A stretch of DNA of 64,000 nt, from assembly GCA_014904845.1 (NCBI GenBank), contig MU119222.1, forward strand, positions 186,001-250,000, in the 5' to 3' direction. The position numbers and the translations under genes are program-made. The notes below the pieces were generated by a model. The model had not been told where the DNA came from. It saw only the letters and a list, made by a program, of their open reading frames with translations, and made no database searches. Positions 22,701 to 34,197 of this stretch are shown here, in pieces (position 1 is the first letter of the stretch; each line of letters starts with the position of its first letter). The stretch is from Acephala macrosclerotiorum (taxonomy: Eukaryota > Ascomycota > Leotiomycetes > Helotiales > Mollisiaceae).

Positions 22701-23537
22701 CGATTCAAGCTGGATACTGGCGGACTACTATATCCACGCGCAATCAACCAGACCTTTGTCGGATTGTACGTCATGGAGCTCTGCTTACTCGGACTCTTAC
22801 TTCTTGTCCGAAATGAGAAGGACGAAGCTTCTTGCATCCCACAGGCCATTATAATGTTAGTGTGTATCGTCCTTACTGGTGGATTTCAAATCCTTCTCAA
22901 TTGGTCCTTTGGGCCTCTTCTCTTGCATCTGCCAATCACATTCGAAGACGAAGCAGTGCTCCGCGACGAAGCTTTCGAGAGAGCCCAAGCTCGACGACTC
23001 GGTATCGAGGATGACGTGGAAGAATCAGTTGGACCTATCCAGCACGACGGTTCGATCGAACTTAGCAAGATGAATTCCTCCAAATTTGCCAAGTTCAAGC
23101 CTTCCAACGTCGTCAAGGAGGCTGGGTCTTGGGCAACCAAGTCAGGCCGAGCTATTCGCGAAAATACTTTCCGACGAGGCCATGATCCCAATGATCTTCC
23201 ACAGAAGCACCGACATCGTGATCTCGACCGACAGAAGAAGATTGCAGATGCGCTGTATGGAGGTTACAATGACGATATTGAAGATCTGACACCCGACGAG
23301 AGAGATGTTCTTGTGCGTCATGCCTTCCAGCATTACGCCTTGAGAGCACGGCGACCTACAGTCTGGATTCCTAGAGACGATATTGGAGTCAGTGATGATG
23401 AGATCAAGCGGACCAGAGAATATGCTGGTAATAATATCTGGATCAGCAACGTTGGCGCTGCGTTAGATAGTAAGGCGAGAGTAGTGTACGGGAGAAACCC
23501 TCCAGACTTCTCTGAGGTCGATTTGATCCAGTTGTGA
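19727..23537 (+). CDS. CSC1/OSCA/TMEM63-type calcium-permeable stress-gated channel, 1,250 aa, 2 exons
   Basis: Exon 1 is 19727-19926 and exon 2 is 19985-23537; the 58-bp intron has a GTACGT donor and a GGTAACAG acceptor, giving ...ARIYKPKTYLVPERERTEPPP, the usual junction after the first membrane helix. The protein has a Ser/Thr-rich luminal N-terminus, one N-terminal helix, two more helices, a large cytosolic region, then the multi-helix RSN1/DUF221 channel core (about residues 680-1010) and a polar C-terminal tail. Family members are plasma-membrane channels opened by osmotic or mechanical stress. The cytosolic region carries a Lys/Glu-rich coiled-coil-like run followed by a Gly-rich repeat (AVGQGFETVGQGLGKGLGAV), longer than in the compact yeast homologues. 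Confidence 0.93.
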
Positions 23538-24373
23538 GGTGGAACCACACTTGCATAAGAGAGTACAGTATCTCGTTGGAGCTGAAGAGATGATGTACAC
23601 GTATGGTTAATTTTTAGCGGCATTTTGGCGTTCGGTTTGCATGCATGTGATTTGCTACGGCATACACACGGGGGGATTATAATAGATACCACAGCATACG
23701 AGCATGAAATGAAGACTTTCCTAAAGTAAAACATTGCCATATGCCGGCACCTTCCTATCACGAATAAATGGTGATTGTCGAATACGGATCGAGACATTTG
23801 AAGACCCCTCAATGCTCAGCAGGATGCAAGACATCGGCGAGCTCACAATTTCTGACAAAGCCAGCCTAGGAAATTCGGAAAACACCAACGTTCGAGATTG
23901 TCGCAGGCTTAAACATCATCACAACAGCCTATATTTCAGAACAATATCAATGCTTCCAGAAACCCTTGTCCCCACAATCCTAAAAATATCCAAGTTGAAA
24001 AACTCAGCCTCGCAGCCTCGTACGCCACTAACAAGGGCTCCCGCACGCTAAGATCCACTTCAGCTTCAGAGCCGCGTCCGCGCCTTACTGCCCCGTGTCC
24101 AAAAGAAAGTACCGAGTGTACGACAGCGCCCACGACAACCACAACGTCTTCTCCACATTCTAATTCTCTGTACACCTTTCAATTGACTTCTGGGTTATGT
24201 ATGAATAGGTATTCGGCGACGGACATTCTCTCTTTTCATGTCGAAATTTAGCCCCGAGGACATTTTGTTCTGATTTCTTAAGCTTGAATTTACGTTCCCT
24301 TCCTCGAGCTTATTTCACTGGACATAGTCGCGCCAAATCAATCACGAAGGGAACGAAAGGGCGAGTTGGGAAG
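23538..24373. other. Intergenic
   Basis: This is the 3' region of the channel gene and the upstream region of ALG5. Short open frames only. Confidence 0.5.
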
Positions 24374-25731
24374 ATGGCGACACTTATGGAGATTCCGCAG
24401 AGGCTACTAGGAGCTATGTACGAATATGCTGCCCAAATGTCGCCGCTCTCTCTGCTGCTGTTGCTGCTTGCGACAGCGGTCTCTACATTCTTTTTCGTAC
24501 ATACCCTCCTTCCTCTTTCTTGAATTTCAACTGACAAGAATCCCAGCTGTACGCCGCACTCCTTTTAGTAGCACCCACACCACGCCCTCCCTTCCCTTCA
24601 GAAAAAACATACATAACGACAACGCCTACCGGCTCGCGAACCGATCCTAAACCATTACCTTGCTGGCACGACGAATGGGTAGCGCATAGAGATGAAGCGG
24701 AGACCGGGGGACGGATACAGAAACATACCGGCACAATCGACGACCCCGAGGTGGAAATGAGTGTTGTGATTCCAGCATTCAATGAACAAGACAGGATTGA
24801 AATCATGTTGGAAGAAGCTATTGTTTTCTGCGATTCTGAATACGGACGTCAACCACACGGCTCGAAAGCGGCGAATGGAAACGCCAGCTATACGAAAGGG
24901 ATGGGCGGGTACGAAATTCTGATAATCAACGACGGTTCCTCGGACAAGACTGTGGATGTCGCGTTAGCAGTTGCACGGAAACACGGCTTGCATGATATCC
25001 TACGAGTCTGCACCTTGAAACAGAATCGCGGGAAGGGAGGAGCTGTCACGCATGGATTCAGGCATGTGAGGGGCGCTTATGCCGTTTTTGCGGATGCGGA
25101 TGGAGCGAGTCGGTTTGAGGATTTGAGGAAGTTAGTTGAAGGGTGTAAGGGTGTTGAGTGTGGGGAGAGGAGGGCAATTGCGGTGGGGAGCAGGGCGCAT
25201 TTGGTGGGGAGTGAGGCTGTTGTTAAGGTATTTTCCCCCCTCATTTCCCCTTCTTCTTGATCTTCAGTTTCACTTTAGTCTGTCAGAGAGATTTGCTACT
25301 AACGGAACAAATAGAGATCAGCACTAAGAAACGCCCTAATGCACTCCTTCCACCTCCTCCTCCGCCTCCTCACACCCCCCGCCACCTCTCGCATCCGCGA
25401 CACCCAATGCGGATTCAAGCTTTTCTCTCGCGCTTCCCTCCCACACATTGTTCCCTACATGCATGCCGAAGGCTGGATCTTCGATGTTGAGATGTTGATG
25501 CTTGCTGAGAGCGCTCCTCCTTCCCCTCCGAGTACCGCGAGGGGTATTAAGCATGATTCGATCGGGAATAAAAACGAAAGCGCAGGAGGAATAAGAGTTG
25601 CAGAGATACCAATAGGATGGAAGGAGATAAGTGGTAGTAAATTGAATGTTATGTGGGATAGTCTGGGGATGGCGTGGGGGTTGGCGGTTTTGAGGGCGAG
25701 TTGGATGGTGGGTGTTTATAGACGGCGGTAG
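24374..25731 (+). CDS. ALG5: Dolichyl-phosphate beta-glucosyltransferase, 406 aa, 3 exons
   Basis: The exons are 24374-24496, 24547-25227 and 25315-25731, with introns of 50 and 87 bp; frame is kept across both. The enzyme transfers glucose from UDP-glucose to dolichyl phosphate on the ER membrane, supplying donors for N-glycan assembly. Evidence: an N-terminal membrane helix (residues about 22-50), the GT2 start SVVIPAFNEQDRI, LIINDGSSDKT, NRGKGGAVTHGF, the metal-binding AVFADADGASRF, and the ALG5 signature RDTQCGFKLFSRA followed by EGWIFDVEML and GSKLNVMWDSLGMA. It is somewhat longer than yeast Alg5 because of loops with low-complexity Ser/Pro sequence. The start is the ATG at 24374; an upstream in-frame start lies in probable leader. 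Confidence 0.93.
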
Positions 25732-26851
25732 CATGTTGCTTTGCATAAATGTGGATTGCGCAAGCTATAGTAGCTCAAAAATGAACATTTGGATCGGTGG
25801 CCTGGTTTGAACATGCATTTATAGGCGTTTGAATGGGATTTGTATATATAGAGCTGGAGTGCAGCAAGTGCTCGAATGTACCGACAGCATTTGTGGTCTT
25901 GTTAAATCGTTGATGTGTGAGCTGATTTTGACTTTTGTGACAGGTGTGAGTTGCTCTCCGAATGTGGAGATTCGTTCGGTACATTTCAAGGTCATGTGTT
26001 AAGAGGGGGACGAAAGAAAAGCCTACGTAGGAAAGTCTTCTTCGTAGCTATAATCTAGCTTCCCTAGTCTATTATTGCCACGAGGAGAACCATAGACGAG
26101 AACGACTTGTTGACAATGAGCTTCATATACTCCTAGGACGAAAGGCTTGCACTTCCGTTCTCTTTTCCGTTGATTACTAGTATACCCTTGATAACAAAAA
26201 CCAAGTTGACGACGAAATATAGAAGATAAAGTGACGAAATGGCGTTTGGCCGCGAGTTTTAGAGCTCGAGCATGGCAAATGTTGTGATGTCAAGCAGTAG
26301 GAGCGAGCGTCATGATGCTTGGGATACCTGCTTCTGTGTTGCCGCACCGATGGTAATCAAGGAAGAGCTCGTCTTGGTGGTACTGGGGCTGCTTGTTGTA
26401 AGCGTGGTGTTGCTTTTATATCCTTTCCGAGGGCCATGGTTTAATAGCGCTGTGCGTTAGGATGGTGCTCGGAATAGATTCACCCAGTCAAGCCCCTGCT
26501 GAGATGTTGGAATAGGCTGCAAGCGTTGTGAATTTCTTGCGTCAATCTCTCCTTCTTCTTATATATTGCTCTAAATTACGACTGTGTCTTAGAATAGTCG
26601 ACGATGAGGCATTCATCTCTGAAGTTGAATACAGTAAAGTACAGTATATTTCAAGCCGTGACTTCGTTAGAATACATGTCCCAGCACCCAACACTTACTC
26701 CTTTGCTATACAAAAGAGAAAGGTAACCATCCTTTCCTAGCCTTGAAACACCCATAAGGTTGTCAAAATCATAAGCCGTAACCTCGTAAAATTCTGACAA
26801 GAATCGAGGGAATGTTACAAGAAAAGAGCTATAAGCCATAAAATAGGCAAG
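25732..26851. other. Intergenic; one doubtful small membrane ORF
   Basis: No recognisable gene. An ORF at 26272-26460 (+) would give 62 aa with one hydrophobic helix, but nothing else supports it. Confidence 0.4.
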
Positions 26852-29002
26852 TTACAAGTCAGAATCAGAATCAGAATCCTGCTCCTCCAAAACAGTCAGA
26901 ATATCCCTCACAATCCCGTACCTACTTTCCACCTCCTTCAAGCCTGTCGGATCCGCGTACCGCAGTGGCGCTTCCCCCTCATTCAAAGATTCAACGCCCA
27001 TAAGCATGACAAAGCGAAGCAAGAACATCCACAACTCGAAGCTCAAACCCTCCTTATCACCTCCTTGACCAAACTGCGACCTTGCTGGTGAGGACGATGA
27101 GGCAATATTGTATGATAAAGTATGAAGATAAGACCGAACGCCAGATGAGAGGTAAGAGCGGTGTATGGCAACATCGCCTTTGAGGTTGACGCTATCAGGG
27201 TGGAGTAGCTGATCCAGCGTTTGAGAATAGGACCAAATCGAAGCATGATGAACCAGTTCCTGGATGGAAATATTTTTCAGGTATTGCCGTACTTTATACA
27301 GCACGTCAAGGGAGAGAATGGAATGGAAGGAGTCGGCTACTGGTTTTGCCGGGAAGAATGGGACTAGAGCTTGACCGGAGGAGATTTTGGCTGAGGCTGA
27401 GGTTGCGGATCGTGTAGACAAACAAATTGATTCGTCGATTGATGTATCGCTCTGATTAGAGAAGTGCCCTTGAGTCACCAGAGCCTTAGCTTGAGGCGTA
27501 GTTGTGGGCGACTTGAGAGAGCTACGCCATTGTTCGCGTGGTGGGATGAAGGAAGGTCTCAGAGGCGACTCGATAGGTGTAAGAGGTTGTAGAGACAGAT
27601 GACGGTGATGCACTGGGGAAGAGAATGATGACGCCTTGGGACCGAGATCGTTGCGCGAGTGCGGGTTTGGTATCGGCAGAGGGGAAGCTCTCGGCGATGA
27701 AGGAGATCCAAGGGACTGATACGAGTACTGGTTCGGCGGTGGGAATGAGAGAGCCCTCTCCTGATGAATTACAGGTCGGAGGCGCGAAGATGGGATGGCT
27801 TCTGGCAAGAAAGAGGCTGCTCTGGGGGTTCTGCGAGGAGATGGAATTGGTATTGCTATGGATAACCCTCTTGATTGAGAGGAAGATCCAAGGAACTCGC
27901 GAGTCGGCAGCAAGTTTTGATTCGTTGTCGCCAATGAAATAGCCCTCTCTTGGTGTATGATAGGCTGGAAACGTGGTGGTGGGATGATCTCAGGAATCGG
28001 CGGGGTTGTAGAAGGTGATAACTTGTGGCGATATTTGTTTGGCAAAGTAGAAAGAGCTTTCTCAATGAAGACCTCCGGATGCGTGAGTTGCGATGACTCT
28101 TGCACAGGAAGAGACATAGTCCTAGAAATAGAATCTTGTCGAGTACCCTGATATTTGTTCGGTAAAGGAGCATTGAGTGCCTTTTCGTGCGATATCTCGA
28201 CAGACATGCTCTCTGTTGAACTCGCTCGTTGGGTGTACGAAGCCCTCGGAGGTTGAGACCCGAAAGACACTCGACGGTCTTTTTTCAGCGTTGAGACGGA
28301 AGAAGTGCTTGAGATGGATGTTGCACGAGACGAATTGGATAGGGTCGGGCTTGACGGCGAGAAGGATGAGGCGCTTGAGCGTGGTGATCCAAATGATGTC
28401 CGGCGCTGTCTGTTCGACGGTACGAATGAAGAAATGCTCGATAGAGATGTTACAGGAGATGATGGAACTGAAGGGCTTGGCATTGAAAAAGAAGGTGCTC
28501 TTGATGGAGGCAGATCCACTGGTGCGAAAGTGAAGTCTTTCAAAGAAGTTTCGAGGGACATATGCTGTGTCTGATCGTCCACGAAAGAAGTTGAAGGCAT
28601 TCTGGAGTCCTCAGAAATGCTGGAAAGCCTTTCAGAGCCTCCTGGACCCCGCTCTAATACCAAGTGCGAGATCATTTCCGAGTGCGCTTGAACTGCTCGC
28701 ATCAAGTCCTTCAACTCTCCAGGTCCAATACCTGTCGGAGGCCATGTCAATTCAAATGTGCTAGCTGGCGATATGAAAGCGTACTGACCATCTTGGCGAT
28801 CAGATTCACGTCTTGGCGGTGTCGCCGTAAGCTCTTCACCATCATCATCATCATCCGTCTCGACTGTTGCCTGGAGAGAATTTCTCTTCGACAACATTTT
28901 CTTCGATTCCTTCTTCGACATATATTTCCTAACAAATGGAGCAACCTCTGCAGAAGTTTGAAGTATTGCGCATCCAACGTTGATGACATCCAGGACAGTC
29001 AT
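26852..29002 (-). CDS. Ser/Pro-rich protein of unknown function, 716 aa
   Basis: A single long exon with a clean ATG at 29002. I do not recognise the family. The N-terminus has a short helical segment (MTVLDVINVGCAILQTSAEV), then basic KKESKK, a DDDDD run encoded by a TCATCATC-type array, and a helix with PPTGIGPGELKDLM. The middle 400 residues are low-complexity Ser/Pro/Arg with a degenerate repeated motif of the type (H)xE(K/R)A(L/I)S...NKY/NQ, seen at least four times (EKALNAPLPNKY, EKALSTLPNKY, QERAISLATTNQ, QERALSFPPPNQ). The last 170 residues look like a folded helical domain (FHSILSLDVLYKVRQYLKNI, SFELWMFLLRFVMLMGVESL) and end in DSDSDSDL. A phosphorylated scaffold or cell-cortex role is a guess. 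Confidence 0.75.
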   Translation of the reverse strand: MTVLDVINVGCAILQTSAEVAPFVRKYMSKKESKKMLSKRNSLQATVETDDDDDGEELTATPPRRESDRQDGQYAFISPASTFELTWPPTGIGPGELKDLMRAVQAHSEMISHLVLERGPGGSERLSSISEDSRMPSTSFVDDQTQHMSLETSLKDFTFAPVDLPPSRAPSFSMPSPSVPSSPVTSLSSISSFVPSNRQRRTSFGSPRSSASSFSPSSPTLSNSSRATSISSTSSVSTLKKDRRVSFGSQPPRASYTQRASSTESMSVEISHEKALNAPLPNKYQGTRQDSISRTMSLPVQESSQLTHPEVFIEKALSTLPNKYRHKLSPSTTPPIPEIIPPPRFQPIIHQERAISLATTNQNLLPTREFLGSSSQSRGLSIAIPIPSPRRTPRAASFLPEAIPSSRLRPVIHQERALSFPPPNQYSYQSLGSPSSPRASPLPIPNPHSRNDLGPKASSFSSPVHHRHLSLQPLTPIESPLRPSFIPPREQWRSSLKSPTTTPQAKALVTQGHFSNQSDTSIDESICLSTRSATSASAKISSGQALVPFFPAKPVADSFHSILSLDVLYKVRQYLKNISIQELVHHASIWSYSQTLDQLLHPDSVNLKGDVAIHRSYLSSGVRSYLHTLSYNIASSSSPARSQFGQGGDKEGLSFELWMFLLRFVMLMGVESLNEGEAPLRYADPTGLKEVESRYGIVRDILTVLEEQDSDSDSDL

Positions 29003-30775
29003 CGCAATCTCGAAGAGTAGAGAGAGCCTTTGTTAAGAGGCTCTACATTGTAATAGGGACAGAGCCTTGCACTTCGAGTCAGAAGAGGGGACTTGTTATC
29101 GACAACACCTGTTCGAAATAGCAAACAATACCGAGCCGCAGATAACCATCGTGGTGTTCATATCCGCATCCTACTCGGGGATGTGGTGCTATCGCTGGTC
29201 TTCGGGACGCGACGACGATTGGACGAGGCCAAGCAAACCGTTGCCCCGTTTGTATGTGGATGAAGACGGCACAACCCGGTAAGTGCAACTCGGTGAGGAA
29301 CACTGAATATCCCGCGCAACCCACAGACAAACTTAGTGGTGTGGTGCTTCACATGCTCTGCTTGGCCCGATCCTTCCATAACGTCGAGATTGTTGCTGAT
29401 CAAGGCAGATCTCGTCCGTCTGGCTGCATGATAGAAAAGGACCAATCATAAAGAGGACTTCGACAAGCAGGAGGTGTGTATGGACAACAGGTAAAGTATA
29501 TGAGGCTCTGAAAGGCGTCGATACTAGCATTCTTATTCGTTCGATCAACTGCAGGGCAGCTGCGCCTCGCACATGCGTTATGTCCCTTGCCTACGCTATG
29601 AAACCATTTGTAAGAGAAAGAGTGGCTATGACAGGTTCGAGAAGGAAAGGCGGAAACAATCGCCAGCAAGGCTTGCGTTTCCAATGGTCCAAAGCTTCCG
29701 AATGCTCCTTCCATTCAGGGCTGTTCCTGCTGTTGTTGACATCATCCGTTCTAGCAGTGCACACATTCGTACCCGGCTTGACGCCCGATTCCATTGTAGT
29801 CTTATCAATTGAGAAGAAAAGGTCTGCTTAGATTTGGGTTGGAGGGTGAAAAGAGAAGTACTGCGGTCCCGAAATAAACACCCCAAGAAGCCTGGCGACG
29901 TCAATAATTCTTTGGCGTCAACCCCTCTTTTTGCACCGGCAGATATCGTTTTCGAGCTGCCCCTTTTGACACTTTCGACTGAAAAAGTGGCTCTGAATCA
30001 TGGGGAGGAGATATTGTTGTAAGAAGATACTTTTTCCCATCTTGAAAATAGCTGCTCCCAATTCTGCTGGTTGTGAAAATTTCGGCGAGGTGCGGCCACT
30101 GGAGCGTACAGTAGGTAGGTGCGTAGCGTGTTATGCTTACTCAGTTAGGCTGGCTAGTGAACGCATGCAGACTTTCGGTGCTTTTCCGCGCAAAACCTTC
30201 GATACAACACACAATGATTCAGGCATGAAGAGGGTTACCGATTAGTCTCCCTTTCAATGCACTTACAAAGCGAACACATCAACCTGTAATCAAGTGGCTC
30301 ACCATTGAGTACATTTGAGCCATTCTTTTTCAGGGCTACACAAACACGTATCTTTGCGACCGAGTACGGGGCTTCCTCTGCGGAAGCCCGATGGTTGTCT
30401 CAGATATCCCTTCCACTTTCATCTGGATCTGTTTCCAGAAAGAATCGATGCCAACGCTATACTCGTCATTTATAGAATGCTTCGGGCCTGAGAGAGGGGC
30501 TTTAATATGGTTATTTTCTCGCGTCTTTGCTTTCGGAATTTGCAATGTCGAATTTGGAGTTCTTAGCGACCTTCCTACTATTTATCCTAGCAAAATGCTG
30601 CCAAGTCTCCTTGACAACGGACGTTCGTCCCATTTTACCAATGGCTCCCAGTCCCAGAATATCGACAATTGGATCTGAGCAAATATAGAGCTCAGATTTC
30701 GAACAAAGTTTGTCCATTTGATTAATCAAATAAAGGGACTTTTGGGTGCTCAAATGAACTTTGGAAGTATTTTTT
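29003..30775. other. Intergenic, no gene seen
   Basis: Upstream of the 716-aa gene is a short imperfect hairpin (GTAGAGAGAGCC...GGCTCTAC near 29016-29046). The rest has many overlapping short open frames on both strands but no motif, splice-supported gene or repeat that I could identify. Confidence 0.4.
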
Positions 30776-30804
30776 AAATTTTTGGAAATATATAAAGTTT
30801 ATTA

Positions 30805-31488
30805 TCCTAGTAAGGTGACCCCTCTTCTAGTGGGCCACTTTTTGCAATGGTCCACTTTTTACACCAAAAACTTCGAATTTGAGAATATAAAAACTTTATT
30901 AAAAATTAATAAAATTATATAAGACTTATAATTTAATTTTTTTATAAAATGTTTAAAAAAATTATTAATTTTTATTTTAATTTCTAATTTTTAAATTTAT
31001 AAAATTAAAGTTTAAAATTCGAAGTTTTAAATTTTTAAATTTTTAAATAATTTTTTAAAAATTAATAAAAAAATAAATTTTTTTTATATTCGTATAATTT
31101 CAAATTTTAAATTTTAAAAAGTTTTTATTAATAATATATTTTTAATTAAAAATATAAAAAATTTCGCTTAAAAATATTAATAAAATTTTAAGCGATTTTT
31201 ATAAAAAAAAGTACTATTAATAAATATTTTTTAAAATTGAATATTTAAAATTATATTATTATATAAAATTTATATTTTTAAAATTATAAATTATTTAAAA
31301 ATTAAAAAACGTAAAATATATATATAATTTTTATATATTTAAAATAAATTTTAATTATAAAATTTTAATTTAATTAAATTTTATTAAAACGTTATAAAAA
31401 AATATAAATTTTAAAAATAAGTATTTTAATATAAAAAATAAATTATTACAAAAAGTAATCTATTAAAAAAAATCACTTTAATAAAACT
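30805..31488. mobile_element. Inverted-repeat DNA element, right half RIP-degraded, about 680 bp
   Basis: The left end, TCCTAGTAAGGTGACCCCTC followed by TTCTAGTGGGCCACTTTTTG (30805-30844), is inversely repeated at 31449-31488 as an A/T-shifted version (CAAAAAGTAATCTATTAAAA and on). Apart from a 2-nt length difference, nearly all mismatches are G-to-A or C-to-T. Between them the DNA is AT-rich with no open frame. Size and long inverted ends fit a non-autonomous element; the superfamily is not determined. Confidence 0.6.
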
Positions 31489-31692
31489 TTTTTTTTTTAA
31501 TTTTTGTTTATATAAATAAAAATTTTAATAAATATTCAAAAGATTAAAAATTTAACGATTTAATTAAAAATCGTTATATAAAAATAATTAAAAAATAATT
31601 TATTTATAATAATAATATAATATTAATTATATTTAATTAAAATTTTTATTAAATTTAATATCAATACATTTTTTTATAAAAAAGTAATACTA
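31489..31692. repeat. AT-rich RIP-type block
   Basis: Nearly all A/T with no coding potential. It links the inverted-repeat element to the palindromic island at 31693. Confidence 0.55.
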
Positions 31693-31826
31693 TTACGGGA
31701 AACCTTCCACATCCACGTGCTACGCACGTGACCTCCACTGTCTATATATAGTCGAGCTCTCTATCCAATGGATTATCATTTTAATCTTCATTTATATTAC
31801 ACACACCTACTCACTTTCGTGATAAA
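31693..31826 (+). repeat. Dispersed palindromic island, copy 2
   Basis: TTACGGGAAACC, CCACATC, then the palindrome CACGTGCTACGCACGTG (31714-31730), TGTCTATATATAGTCGAGCT and an ACACACCTACTCACTTTCGT tail. It is collinear with 56536-56670 and, reversed, with 4061-4190. It sits inside A/T-rich DNA on both sides. Confidence 0.8.
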
Positions 31827-32411
31827 TACTTTTGAATTTTTTACTAATTAAACTTTTAATTTTTTTTAAAAAAAAATAAAATAAAAGTTTTAAAAGAAGT
31901 TTTAAACAAAAAATAGCAGTTTCGGAAAATGGGCGTAGATCCGGCGGTTTGTAAATTGGAGGCTTGCAAACACTCGCTTAGTATCGTGAAGTTCTTTGGG
32001 CATATGGTCATAAAAGGAGAGTTTGTTAGTCTTTAAGTAAGGGGTAGCTTTGCTTTGCTTTGTTTTACTAACAGGAAGTTTGTTGCCTCAATCAAGCAGT
32101 TTGTCAAACAACATAAGGATCACTTGATTGAACGATGGACTTTCCCCCTTGCCTCAGGCGCCTGAAGCCAACAAAGGAAAGGGGTTGAAGTCTCTATAAG
32201 TCCTCACTACACCCACCTTCATCCGCGCAGCAGCGTCTTCTTCAAGATATCTCTTGGAATTCTTTTGCAATATCACTCTCGCTAGTATTGCAAAAGTTCT
32301 ATTGTGTTGGTAAGTATCCAAAGCATCTTCAAAGTCACCCACTTAAAACATCATGCTAATAAGTACATCCTCAGGACCTCCCAGTCTTCGCCACGTGCAT
32401 CTACTACAAGC
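31827..32411. other. Upstream region of the 164-aa repeat protein, with a probable leader intron
   Basis: The first 90 bases are AT-rich. A well-formed intron (GTAAGT near 32311, GCTAAT branch-like site, CCTCAG near 32375) lies just upstream of the start codon and would be in the 5' untranslated leader. No other gene. Confidence 0.45.
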
Positions 32412-32976
32412 ATGCCACCAAAAAATATCGAGTTCAACCGAGATGACTACGATATGACGGACTACGATGCTGCCCTAGCGGAGATGAAAGCCCGGCCTAA
32501 GTTCAAGCCAAAGCCAAAGGGTCCACCATACGAATTTGCGGTAGAGTTGATGCTCGAACGCCAGCAGGCCGAGAAGGAGGAGATGGAGGGGAAGCAACAG
32601 GAGGAAAAGGTACCAAAGAAGAGCAAGTACAATCGAGATGACTACGATATGACGGACTACGATGCTGCCCTGGCGGAGATGAAAGCCCGGCCTAAGCCGA
32701 AGCCAAAGGGTCCACCATACGAGGAAGCGAGACGGCTGATGCTCGAACGCCAGCATGCTGAGGAGGAGAAGGAGAAGAAGGGGAAGACCCAACAAGTCAA
32801 GACTACGACGGGCACAATGATCGAGGGCCAACAAAAGGAGAGGTCGAAGGGCTCAGAAGAAAATCAGGAAGTCGGTATGTTGAACACTATCCCATTCTAC
32901 ATCGTTGGCGTTTTTTGCAAATTCTGACTTTCTTGCTAAAATAGAGGAGGAATCTGATGATAAGGACTCTGAGTAG
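32412..32976 (+). CDS. Internally duplicated charged protein, 164 aa, 2 exons; unknown function
   Basis: Exon 1 is 32412-32874 and exon 2 is 32945-32976; the 70-bp intron has a GTATGT donor, TTGCTAAAATAG acceptor region, and the join gives ...NQEVEEESDDKDSE. The protein holds two copies of a roughly 55-residue unit: NRDDYDMTDYDAALAEMKAR, then PKxKPKGPPYE and a LMLERQxAE helix. The two copies are almost identical at the nucleotide level (32438-32508 and 32629-32693), so the duplication is recent. The composition is highly charged, with no signal peptide or membrane segment. I know no family for it. It lies downstream of RIP-degraded repeats and a palindromic island, a setting where lineage-specific genes are common. 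Confidence 0.7.
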
Positions 32977-34197
32977 GGCTTGAAGTCTGCGTGGAGCTGA
33001 TGAAGGAGCGTACTTCTTGTCCTTGGGATCTCTTGGATTTCACTTTGGTTGGATCGGAAGTTGCCTAATCGAGCGGAATAGGATTGCAAAGAAAAAAAAA
33101 GTTGCCTGTTATTTGTTTTTTCAATCATTGATCGTACAGTATCTTTTTTTTTTGGAGTGTAATAGAGAAAGGTTGCAAGAGTTTGTGTTTTGTTCGGCCT
33201 TGATATTAAGTATTCTTTGTTTTTTTTTTTTTTTTTTTCGTAAAATACTTAATAAAAACATGATTTTCTCAAAAAAGAATATTGAAAAGAGGAAAACGTT
33301 CAATTTCACAAAAGATTCTATATGTAGGCCGCCTTCTCCTAGAGTGGCGATGTGTTTGATTCTAAAGAGTAGCGAGTTTCATGGTTACAGGACAAGTCCA
33401 CCCCTGATTTCCCCCTCTTCCCCTCCTCCCCTCCTCCCTTCCATTCCCCAGCTCCTATCTTACATTCCTACCAACCTGAGTAAGGAACGCAGCGATGGAA
33501 TTTTAGTACAATCCCATTCAGACTTCATGTTGATTCCTCGAAGGCCGACATCCTTCTAAGTGCGATGTTGCATAGACTGCAAACTTGGCAATTATTGCCA
33601 CGAGATTGCAGCAGATTGAAGTATTTTCCGCATTATAAAACAAGCAAGAACCGCTTACCTTGCTCCTGTTTGTTCTCGTGACTAGTCACTGCGTGCCACT
33701 GAATAAACTTCTAAGTTTCGATCCGGCCAGCGGAGCTTTAGAGAGATTTTACGCCACATATTGAGATTTCCAATTATGTGAGGAAATGGCAAGCGGTTCA
33801 GATACGATGCTTTAAATTGGCTCGATCATCTGAGGCTAACAATGCTACGGGTCCACACTTCCTTCTGAAATTCATATAGTGACTGTCGTGTGATGCAGCT
33901 CCTTGTGTACGCGAAGTTAATCCTCTAGCACGCTTCCCGCTATAACTCAAATAGCAAGAACTCAGAACCTGGAATTCAGAACTCTGTGAATTGGAAATTA
34001 AATCCTTGGAATTTAAGACTTGTGATTGTACACTCTGGAGGTTGCAAATCAAGGCATGTGGTTCTGTTCTTGTGATTTTGTGGCAGAGGAGTGGAACTTT
34101 GTGGCAAAGTGGAGTTTTCCCCTTATTGTACACTGGTAACCCTTCTCCTATGCTTTCTCGACATTCCTATCTTACAATCCTACCTAGCGCTTATGAC
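32977..34197. other. Intergenic, no gene seen
   Basis: T-rich stretches occur at 33140-33240. Short open frames are without support. Confidence 0.4.

Noticed and set aside
29067..30753. Many overlapping 60-105-codon frames on both strands
   Set aside because: None shows a motif, a repeat or splice-linked continuation; mutual overlap argues for chance.
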